This document shows positions 1 to 5,998 of a stretch of DNA of 7,700 nucleotides, piece by piece. The first letter of the stretch is position 1, and every line of letters begins with the position of its first letter. The translations under genes were made by a program, and so were the position numbers. This DNA comes from Pseudomonadota bacterium. Its GTDB lineage: Bacteria; Pseudomonadota; Gammaproteobacteria; Burkholderiales; SHXO01. The DNA is taken from the NCBI GenBank assembly GCA_023430065.1, contig JAEZCG010000051.1, positions 1-7,700 of the forward strand, given 5' to 3'. Below the pieces are notes generated by a model, which saw only the letters and a program-made list of their open reading frames with translations, did not search any database and had not been told where the DNA came from.

Positions 1-164
1 GGAGAGATCAGGACGCGGCGCCCGATGAGCCAGCCGCCGGTATCGACCTCGATGTGGCGTACGGTCCAGTGCGCATCGTCGAAATGGAAATCGCGTACCT
101 TGCCTAGCTCGGCGTCGCGCGCAGCGACGACGAGCCCGGCGATGTCGGTGATCTGGCGCAGCAT
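1..164 (-). CDS. PRC-barrel domain protein, N-terminal part (cut by window edge)
   Basis: The reverse strand reads from ATG at 164 for 54 codons to the window edge with no stop. The peptide opens MLRQITDIAGLVVAARD, continues through GKVRDFHFDD and HWTVRHIEVDTGGWL, and ends in GRRVLIS. This is the typical PRC-barrel pattern: an entry strand, G-x-V-x-D-hydrophobic-hydrophobic-F-D-D, W-x-V-R-hydrophobic, then D-T-G-G-W-L-x-G-R-x-V-L-I-S. The family is a small beta-barrel found in ribosome-maturation, photosynthetic reaction-centre and many uncharacterised soil-bacterial proteins, so no specific function follows. The start is fixed by GGAGG five bases upstream; the ATG at 169 runs into an early stop. 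It lies 42 nt after ctaG on the same strand, and 165-206 shows no terminator hairpin, so it may be the last gene of the oxidase operon or the first of another. The C-terminus is not visible. Confidence 0.8.
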   Translation of the reverse strand, partial: MLRQITDIAGLVVAARDAELGKVRDFHFDDAHWTVRHIEVDTGGWLIGRRVLIS

Positions 165-169
165 TTCAT

Positions 170-174
170 CCTCC
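170..174 (-). promoter_or_regulatory. Shine-Dalgarno of the PRC-barrel gene
   Basis: GGAGG on the minus strand, 5 nt before the ATG at 164. It is the clearest ribosome binding site in the window. The upstream genes mostly lack one and begin on overlapping stop codons, so this gene probably initiates translation independently. Confidence 0.75.
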
Positions 175-206
175 AACGAGTCTTCACACGAAAGCGGTTC
201 GCTCCA

Positions 207-1136
207 TCACGGGTGCGGCTGCCAGCCGATGCCGGGCTGTCGGCCGGAGAGATCCCGCAGCCAGGCGGCGAACAGCGCGAGCGCGATGGCCAGGTAGACG
301 AAGCCCGCCGGCACCCACATGATCAGTCCGCCCAGGCGTTGATCTTCGACTGCATCGATGCCCCACGCCGGCGTCGTCTCCAGATACACCGTGTACCAGA
401 CACGCGGCGCAAAGGTGAGCAGAGCGCCCAGGGCGGCGGTATGCATTGCAGTCGTCACGATGTAGATCGTGGCCAGCGCGCGCGTCTCCCGGCCGGCCCC
501 CGGGCGCATCAGCGCCCACCAGAAGATCAGCGCGGTCCCGAAGAAGCTCAGGTGCTGCAGCGTATGTACCAGATCGCTGCGCACCGATGCATCGAACAGC
601 ACGGGGACATGCCATCCCCACAATGCGATGGCATGAACGATCCACGCGGGAGCCGGCCGCGTGAGCCAGCGCACGCATCGCTGGATGGCGAACCGGTGGC
701 AGGCGCGCCACGACCGGCGCCGCCATAGGGGAGGCATACCCCACAGGAACGCGCCGATTGGTCGGCCCACGACCAGCAGCGGCGCGGCGATCAGCATGAG
801 GATCTCGTGCTGGACCATGTGCGCGCTGAACAGCTGACCGCCCAACGGATCGATCGGCGAGAGCAGGGCCGCGACGCTGGCCAGCCATCCGACGGCGAAG
901 GCGGCGGCGCGCGTGCGCGAGATTCCCGCACCGGTCTCTGCCTGGCGCCACAGCGCGTGCACGCCCCGTGCATACCAGGCGCCGAGCGCGAACACGACGA
1001 CCCACAGCCACCAGTCGTCGTTCCAGACGGTCCAGACTTCGCTCCAGGATCGGGGCTCGGCGTCGTGCGCCTGCGCGGGGCACGACACCGTCAGCCCCGC
1101 CAGCATCCACCACCGGCGAGCGCGCGTCCGGCTCAC
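207..1136 (-). CDS. ctaG: CtaG-type cytochrome c oxidase assembly protein (caa3_CtaG family)
   Basis: A polytopic membrane protein of 309 residues with the caa3_CtaG signature. It starts with an arginine-rich n-region and a hydrophobic stretch ending CPAQA (likely signal peptidase cleavage near residue 23). Next come a Trp-rich helix, LLSPIDPL, the hallmark HMVQHEILMLIAAPLL (His106, His110) followed by GRP, then WGWHVP (His176), HTLQHLSFF (His191, His195) and TAMHTA (His232). The last helix precedes a short basic tail. The family is needed to assemble caa3-type oxidases, presumably through copper delivery; this is a different family from Cox11, which is also called CtaG. The conserved His residues inside helices suit metal handling (inference). 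The chosen GTG at 1136 forms a GTGA overlap with the stop of the upstream gene; an in-frame GTG at 1142 would add two residues. Neither has a good Shine-Dalgarno, so coupling is likely. Confidence 0.9.
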   Translation of the reverse strand: MSRTRARRWWMLAGLTVSCPAQAHDAEPRSWSEVWTVWNDDWWLWVVVFALGAWYARGVHALWRQAETGAGISRTRAAAFAVGWLASVAALLSPIDPLGGQLFSAHMVQHEILMLIAAPLLVVGRPIGAFLWGMPPLWRRRSWRACHRFAIQRCVRWLTRPAPAWIVHAIALWGWHVPVLFDASVRSDLVHTLQHLSFFGTALIFWWALMRPGAGRETRALATIYIVTTAMHTAALGALLTFAPRVWYTVYLETTPAWGIDAVEDQRLGGLIMWVPAGFVYLAIALALFAAWLRDLSGRQPGIGWQPHP

Positions 1137-1516
1137 CGGCACGGCGGGAGGATGGCCGCGGGCAGCGCGACCCAGACGATGGCGAGGATGGAGAAGCCGG
1201 CGATCGTCGCGGAGGTGTAGGTGAGGAAGCGCTGCGAGTCGGTCGCGTCGTCCCGTCCGCGCAGCGTGCGCAGGTCGCGCAGGGCGATGGCCAGCACGAC
1301 GCTGCTGCCGAGCAGCGCCAGCGCAGTGGCGACGGCCACCAGGAATGGCACGGCGCCGAAGCCCAGCAGGGTGCGCTCGGTGAGTCCGCGCGCGCAGGCG
1401 ACGGCGTGCGCGCCGTACACCACGCCAAAGTGTACGGCCCAGATCAGCAGCCCGGCGACCAGGTTCGCCAGTTCCCCCGCGAATCGCAGGAGCGAATAGG
1501 GCTGTGCGGGTGTCAT
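1133..1516 (-). CDS. Small three-helix membrane protein of the oxidase operon, function unknown
   Basis: 127 residues (129 if the ATG at 1522 is used). Three hydrophobic helices are clear: residues about 13-40, including WAVHFGVVYGAHAVACA; about 50-79 (LLGFGAVPFLVAVATALAL and on); and about 98-123, ending PAAILPPC. A charged loop, LRDLRTLRGRDDATDSQRF, joins helices 2 and 3. I do not recognise a named family. Its place directly after subunit I+III and before ctaG is where other operons carry small subunit IV-like proteins, so it may be an accessory subunit or assembly factor; this is inference from position only. His29 and Cys41 around helix 1 could bind metal or heme but that is speculative. 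ATG at 1516 is preferred because AGGA lies 5 nt upstream; ATG at 1522 would instead give an ATGA overlap with the previous stop. Confidence 0.8.
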   Translation of the reverse strand: MTPAQPYSLLRFAGELANLVAGLLIWAVHFGVVYGAHAVACARGLTERTLLGFGAVPFLVAVATALALLGSSVVLAIALRDLRTLRGRDDATDSQRFLTYTSATIAGFSILAIVWVALPAAILPPCR

Positions 1517-1518
1517 CG

Positions 1519-4110
1519 TCATCCTGCGAGACGGGGAAACAGGTGCACCACCGCTGCCGCCACCAGCGCCTGCGCCACCGTGTAGTGCCACAGCAGGCGC
1601 GTGTTGTCGAAGGTGACGCGGCGTCCGCTGTGCAGGAGCCCGGCCAGCGAGCGCGCCAGGGTGTACAGACCCATCACCGCGATCACCACGGCGAAGAACA
1701 CTTGCACGGCGGCGAGCATGGTCACCACGGCGCCGTAGCCGCTGTCGCCGGGCCGCAATCCGCTCTCCCAGTGCCCGTACACCTCCAGTGCGGCGTGCCC
1801 GAGCAGGGCAGCGACACCGGCGACGAGGACCGCGTGCAGCATGCCACGCGGCACCTCGGGACCGCGCAGCGCGCGGCTGGCGTAGGCAACGCAGGACAGG
1901 CTGAACAACAGCAGCAGCGCACCGGCGATCGGCCACTGTAGTCGCGCCGTCGCCAGCCCGGTGGCGGCGGGCCATGCATCCGGCGAGGTCGTCCATAAGA
2001 AGAAGTAGGACGAGAGCAACGCGCCGAAGAAGGCGCCGGAAACGAGCAGCAGCACGATCATCGCCCACCACGAGTGCGAGGTCATGCCCTGCGCGTACAC
2101 GGGCAACACGAGCCCGCCGCCGATGTCTGCGGGCGCGTGACTGTGCCCGGGATCGGTCCGCCACGCCCACAGCAGGAGCGCAGCGATGGCGAGGGCGGCG
2201 CATGCCAGCGCGACGCCCACGGCCTTGAACACGAGCAGGATGAAGAAGGCCGCGGTGAAGACGGCCGCGACCAGCGGCAGGAAGCTCGGCATCGGCAGCT
2301 GCGCGATGTACTGCGGATGCGCATCCACCGGACTGGTGATGATCGTCTCGCGTCCGCCGGTGACGGTTCCGGGCAGGTACCAGTGTCCTTCCGCCGCCTC
2401 GCGCGCCAGTTCCGGGCGCGCCCACAGCGGATCGCGGCTGGTCACGTGCGGCATGCTGCGGGTGCCGTAGGCACCGCCGGGAATCCACTCCAGCGTGCCG
2501 GCGTTGTACGGGTTCGCGCTTCCCTGATCGACACTGGGTCGGAAGTTGCGTGCGAGATCCACCAGGAAGATCGTCACTCCGGCCGCGATGACGTAGGCAC
2601 CGATGGTCGAGACCATGTTCAGCCAATCCCAGCCCATGTAGTCGTGATAGGTGTACACGCGCCGCGGCATGCCCAGCAGCCCGGTGAGATGCATCGGGAA
2701 GAAGGAGAGGTTGAAGCCGATGAACACCAGGGCGAAGGTCCAGCGGCCGAGCCGTTCGGACAACGGCCGGATGCTGCCCATGCCGGCCCAGTAGTAGATC
2801 GCGGCGAACAGCGGAAACACCATGCCGCCGACAAGCACGTAGTGCAGGTGGGCGACGATGAAGTAGGTGTCGTGCGCCTGCCAGTCGAAGGGCACCATCG
2901 CCACCATCACGCCGGTGAGTCCGCCGAGCACGAAGATGAACAGGAAGCCGAGGATGAACAGGGCAGGGACGTGCAGGCGCAGGCGACCGCCGGCGATCGT
3001 CGCGATCCAGGCAAACACCTGGATTCCCGAGGGCACCGCGACGGCCATGCTCGCGGCCGAGAAGAAGGCCAGCGAGAGCATCGGGATGCCGGTGGCGAAC
3101 ATGTGGTGCACCCACAGGCCGAAGCTGAGGAAACCGGTCGCGACCAATGCCAGAACGACCAGCCGGTAGCCGGCAAGCGGCGTCTGCGCCATGGTCGGCA
3201 GCATCACCGACACCAGGCCGGCGGCGGGCAGAAAGATCACGTACACCTCGGGGTGTCCGAAGAACCAGAACAGGTGCTGCCACAGCAGCGGGCTGCCGCC
3301 CGCGGTGGGTTCGAAGAACGGCCAGCCGAAGGCACGCTCGAGCTCGAGCAGCGCCGTGGCGAGCATGAGCGGAGGAAAGGCGAACACCACCATGAAGGCG
3401 AACACCAGCATGGCCCACGCGAACACGGGCAGCTTGTCCAGCGACATGCCGGGCGCTCGCGTGCGCAGGATGCCGACGATGAGCTCGATCGCACCGGCGA
3501 TCGCGGAAATCTCGATGAAGCCGATCCCGAGCAGCCAGAAGTCGGCATTGATGCCGGGCGAGAAGCGCCCGCTACTCAGCGGCGTGTACATAAACCAGCC
3601 GGCGTCGGGCGCGAGGCCGAAGAACAGGCTGCAGAAGAAGACGATGCCGCCGACCGCGTAGGCCCAGTAGGCGTAGGCGCTCAAGCGCGGGAAGGGCAGG
3701 TCGCGCGCCCCGAGCATGCCGGGGATCAGGTACACCGCGACGGCCTCCACCACCGGCACGGCGAACAGGAACATCATCATGCTCCCGTGCATCGTGAAGA
3801 GCTGGTTGTAGGTGGCCTGATCGATCAGATCGTTCTCGGGCACGGCGAGCTGCGTGCGCATGATCAGCGCGAGGATACCGGCGAGCACGAAGAACAACAG
3901 TGCCGTGCCGATGTAGAGCAGGCCGATGACGTTGTTGTTGATCTCGGCGAGGAAGCGTATGCCGCGCGGCGGACGCCACGCCGCCTCCAGGCGCGGCAGT
4001 TCGTCGGGCGGCCGGGGTCCGGGATTGGGCAGCGGCAGGCGCTCCTGCTCGACGTCCTCGTCGCGCGGGAAGCCATGCTCGAGCGGTGGCGAGTCGGCTT
4101 GCGAGGTCAT
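1519..4110 (-). CDS. ctaD: Cytochrome c oxidase subunit I+III fusion (caa3-type, A1-like)
   Basis: 863 residues. Residues 50-560 are heme-copper oxidase subunit I and about 605-863 are subunit III (about seven helices), a fusion known from caa3 oxidases. It reduces O2 to water in the inner membrane. Metal ligands are all present: His108 (TMHGSMMM) and His423 for heme a, His421 for heme a3 (AHLHY), and His286, His335 and His336 for CuB. Tyr290 in HPEVY is the His-Tyr cross-link residue. Glu288 in the same motif marks an A1-like oxidase and Asp137 matches the D-channel entrance. Oddities: Gln364 (PSGIQVFAW) replaces the K-channel Lys, and several D-channel polar positions are changed. The N-terminal 45 residues are a Pro/Glu-rich cytoplasmic extension. 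Start ATG 4110 overlaps the ctaC stop as ATGA with no clear Shine-Dalgarno. The open frame continuing upstream to 4734 is only the shadow of ctaC. Confidence 0.96.
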   Translation of the reverse strand: MTSQADSPPLEHGFPRDEDVEQERLPLPNPGPRPPDELPRLEAAWRPPRGIRFLAEINNNVIGLLYIGTALLFFVLAGILALIMRTQLAVPENDLIDQATYNQLFTMHGSMMMFLFAVPVVEAVAVYLIPGMLGARDLPFPRLSAYAYWAYAVGGIVFFCSLFFGLAPDAGWFMYTPLSSGRFSPGINADFWLLGIGFIEISAIAGAIELIVGILRTRAPGMSLDKLPVFAWAMLVFAFMVVFAFPPLMLATALLELERAFGWPFFEPTAGGSPLLWQHLFWFFGHPEVYVIFLPAAGLVSVMLPTMAQTPLAGYRLVVLALVATGFLSFGLWVHHMFATGIPMLSLAFFSAASMAVAVPSGIQVFAWIATIAGGRLRLHVPALFILGFLFIFVLGGLTGVMVAMVPFDWQAHDTYFIVAHLHYVLVGGMVFPLFAAIYYWAGMGSIRPLSERLGRWTFALVFIGFNLSFFPMHLTGLLGMPRRVYTYHDYMGWDWLNMVSTIGAYVIAAGVTIFLVDLARNFRPSVDQGSANPYNAGTLEWIPGGAYGTRSMPHVTSRDPLWARPELAREAAEGHWYLPGTVTGGRETIITSPVDAHPQYIAQLPMPSFLPLVAAVFTAAFFILLVFKAVGVALACAALAIAALLLWAWRTDPGHSHAPADIGGGLVLPVYAQGMTSHSWWAMIVLLLVSGAFFGALLSSYFFLWTTSPDAWPAATGLATARLQWPIAGALLLLFSLSCVAYASRALRGPEVPRGMLHAVLVAGVAALLGHAALEVYGHWESGLRPGDSGYGAVVTMLAAVQVFFAVVIAVMGLYTLARSLAGLLHSGRRVTFDNTRLLWHYTVAQALVAAAVVHLFPRLAG
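1522..1525 (-). promoter_or_regulatory. Weak Shine-Dalgarno favouring the 1516 start
   Basis: AGGA on the minus strand, 5 nt before ATG 1516 and directly abutting the alternative ATG 1522. This spacing favours the later start, although the earlier one overlaps the upstream TGA as ATGA. Confidence 0.4.
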
Positions 4111-5039
4111 TGCAGACTGTCCAGATAGGCGGCCAGTGCGCGCAGCTCCGCGCCCAGAAACACCGGGAATGCCGGCATGTAGTTGCCCGGTTTCACGCGC
4201 TGGGTGTTGGCGATCCAGCCGGCGAGCGTGCCCTGGTGCACCGGAAAGTTGCCGGCGGCGAGCGAGACGCGGCCGCCCACGCGGGTGAGGTCCGGGCCGT
4301 TGCTGCCCCGCGCCGGGGTACCGCGGATGGTGTGACAGGCGCTGCAACCGCTGGCCATGAAGAGGTCGTGTCCGCTGCGCAGCCAGGGGTCCTCGGGGAC
4401 TTGCGTCGGCTCCAGCTGGCGCGCCTCCCAGCGCCGGTAGTCCGGTTCGTCGTGAACGACGACGTAGAACGCCATCATGGCGTGCGGGCCGCCACAGAAC
4501 TCGGCGCACTGACCGCGGTAGACGCCGGGGTCGCGTGCCTGCAGCGTCAGGCGATTCGCCTGACCGGGGATCATGTCCATCTTGCCGGCGAGCTGCGGCA
4601 CCCAGAAGCTGTGGATGACGTCGTGCGAGCGCAGGGTGAGTTGCACCGCACGGCCGGCCGGAAGCCGGATCTCGTTGGCGGTCTCGAAGCGCGCGAGGCC
4701 GCGCTCGTCCAGGTAGCGCACACGCCACCACCACTGCTCGCCGATCACTTCGACGCGTAGCGCATCGGGGCGCTCACCGATCAGCTCGTCGGCGACGAAC
4801 AGTCCGTACACCAACAGCGCGGAGAGGACGACAACCGGGAACGCGATGCCGCCGGCGACGATGGCGGACGCCCGTGCCAGCCACTGGCGCCGCGCATGCG
4901 GCGCGAACACCGCGTAGGCGGTCAGTGCGATCACCAGGAGCATGATCGCCGTTCCCCCTGCGATCATCACCCAGGTGAGTTCGAGGATCGATTGCGCGCC
5001 CGGGCTGCGCGCGTCGAAGACCGATTGCGCGGCGTTCAC
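4107..5039 (-). CDS. ctaC: Cytochrome c oxidase subunit II with C-terminal cytochrome c domain
   Basis: 310 residues. It takes electrons on a tethered heme c, passes them to CuA and on to subunit I. Two helices (about 21-46 and 57-82) anchor it. The periplasmic cupredoxin domain has the aromatic patch EQWWWRVRY (Trp103-105) and a complete CuA site: His143 (HSFWVPQL) plus Cys178, Glu180, Cys182, His186 and Met189 in GQCAEFCGGPHAMM. The cytochrome c domain follows, with CSACH (Cys232, Cys235, His236) and the likely axial Met288 in NYMPAF, which makes this a caa3 enzyme. The glutamate usually found in helix 2 (E-x-x-W-T-x-x-P), at the K-channel mouth, is absent; the segment reads GGIAFPVVV. Start is GTG 5039, forming a GTGA overlap with the preceding cytochrome stop. 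The resulting N-terminus (QSVFDARSPGAQ) resembles the family's usual mature start, without a cleavable signal. Confidence 0.95.
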   Translation of the reverse strand: MNAAQSVFDARSPGAQSILELTWVMIAGGTAIMLLVIALTAYAVFAPHARRQWLARASAIVAGGIAFPVVVLSALLVYGLFVADELIGERPDALRVEVIGEQWWWRVRYLDERGLARFETANEIRLPAGRAVQLTLRSHDVIHSFWVPQLAGKMDMIPGQANRLTLQARDPGVYRGQCAEFCGGPHAMMAFYVVVHDEPDYRRWEARQLEPTQVPEDPWLRSGHDLFMASGCSACHTIRGTPARGSNGPDLTRVGGRVSLAAGNFPVHQGTLAGWIANTQRVKPGNYMPAFPVFLGAELRALAAYLDSLQ

Positions 5040-5446
5040 CGGAGTGTGTACAGGAAAGCGACCACGTCGCGCGCCTGATCGGCATCGATCGGCATGGGCG
5101 GCATGGCGGTGGAGGGAGACAACGACGGCGGGTCGAGCATCCACTGCAGCAGACGCTCGGGCTGGTTCGGCTGACTGCCGGCGAAGTAGCGGCGTTGCGC
5201 GAACGCCGCCAGATCCGGGCCGACGCCGCCGCGCGCGCCGGCAATTCCGGGAATGGCGTGGCACATGCCGCAGCCGAGGTCGGCAACGATGCGTGCCCCG
5301 GCCTGCGGATCGCCGATTGCCGAAGCGGGTGCCCAAGCGGCCCGGTCCTCGCTTCCGCATGCGCCGATCGCGAGGATGGCCAGCACCCAGGCGTGGGCGC
5401 GCAGGGGGCGCGCGGATCTGACGGGGCGAACCATGGGTGCGTGCAT
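5036..5446 (-). CDS. Small lipoprotein c-type cytochrome
   Basis: 136 residues. The N-terminus is basic (RPVRSARPLRAHAW) followed by a hydrophobic core and IGAC, a plausible lipobox with Cys30 as the lipidated residue; Asp is not at +2. The mature part is a single cytochrome c domain: GCGMCH (Cys59, Cys62, His63) binds heme c covalently. The sixth ligand is probably Met115 or Met118 in TAMPPMP, and the C-terminal helix reads ARDVVAFLYTL. It would be a membrane-tethered periplasmic electron carrier. Its gene ends inside the start of ctaC (GTGA overlap) and begins 5 nt after the other cytochrome, so it most likely hands electrons to the oxidase. ATG 5446 is used because it lies just after the upstream stop; ATG 5434 would shorten it by four residues and keep the signal. 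Neither has a strong ribosome site. The specific partner is inferred from position. Confidence 0.88.
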   Translation of the reverse strand: MHAPMVRPVRSARPLRAHAWVLAILAIGACGSEDRAAWAPASAIGDPQAGARIVADLGCGMCHAIPGIAGARGGVGPDLAAFAQRRYFAGSQPNQPERLLQWMLDPPSLSPSTAMPPMPIDADQARDVVAFLYTLR

Positions 5447-5451
5447 GCCGG

Positions 5452-5994
5452 TCAGTTCTGCGGCTGCGACTGGTTCTGCTGCTGCGAAGCGCCGCCCTCG
5501 CCGGCGATCGTGCCGGCGTCTTGCATGCCGCCCATCGTGGCGATGTAGGCGATGATCTTCCAGATCTGGTCCGCTGGAATCTTGCCGCCGAACGCCGGCA
5601 TGCCTCCCGGGCGCCCTTCGACGATGACGTCGAACAGGTTGGCGGGGCGGCTGCCATAGATCCAGCGCTCATCCATCAGCGGCGGACCCATGCCGCCGCC
5701 GCCGCCCGCGTGGCAGCCGCTGCAGTTGTACCAGTCGTACAGGCGCTGCCCGTCTTGGATCGCGTCGGGCGAGCGCCAGTACGGATTCTCCACCGCGGCC
5801 ACCGCCGCCGAACCGCCGGGGATGAGTGCGCTGCCCGGTACCCGCGGTGGCGAGGAGGGTGCGGCCAGCGGTGCCGCGGCGCCAGTTGTCCCGCGCCTGT
5901 CGTCGCTGTCACACCCGGCGATCTGCGACGCACCTGCCAGCGCTGCGCCGAGCAGGCTGAGCGAGGCGTGCCGAAACCGGAAACCGACCGTCAT
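5452..5994 (-). CDS. Lipoprotein c-type cytochrome next to XoxF (putative electron acceptor)
   Basis: 180 residues. A signal sequence ends in QIAGC, a good lipobox with Cys28 lipidated. A Pro/Ala/Ser-rich linker (about 35-65) leads to one cytochrome c domain, beginning NPYW and including NCSGCH (Cys91, Cys94, His95). The likely axial ligand is Met132 in GGMPAF, and the C-terminal helix reads IWKIIAYIATM. A five-glycine run follows the heme motif, and the protein ends in a Gln/Asn-rich tail (about 170-180) of unknown role. Starting 4 nt after the dehydrogenase stop, it occupies the position that XoxG/cytochrome cL holds in methylotroph clusters. It is therefore the best candidate for the dehydrogenase's physiological electron acceptor (inference). 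It is not obviously homologous to classical cL, so no gene symbol is given. Confidence 0.88.
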   Translation of the reverse strand: MTVGFRFRHASLSLLGAALAGASQIAGCDSDDRRGTTGAAAPLAAPSSPPRVPGSALIPGGSAAVAAVENPYWRSPDAIQDGQRLYDWYNCSGCHAGGGGGMGPPLMDERWIYGSRPANLFDVIVEGRPGGMPAFGGKIPADQIWKIIAYIATMGGMQDAGTIAGEGGASQQQNQSQPQN

Positions 5995-5998
5995 GGCA

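Noticed and set aside
1519..4110. cbb3-type (CcoN) or quinol oxidase
   Set aside because: The HPEVY motif, a complete CuA site in subunit II and the attached heme c domain make it a cytochrome c-oxidising A1-like caa3 enzyme.
2074..4128. Long open plus-strand frame of 684 codons opposite the subunit I+III gene
   Set aside because: Its translation is rich in Arg, Gly, His, Glu and Gln with no domain or hydrophobic segment. It is antisense to a strongly conserved oxidase gene and is a high-GC shadow frame.
4107..5672. Extending subunit II upstream to 5672 in the same open frame
   Set aside because: The extra residues are Arg/Ala-rich and overlap two well-supported cytochrome genes in another frame. 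The family-like N-terminus begins at the GTG at 5039.
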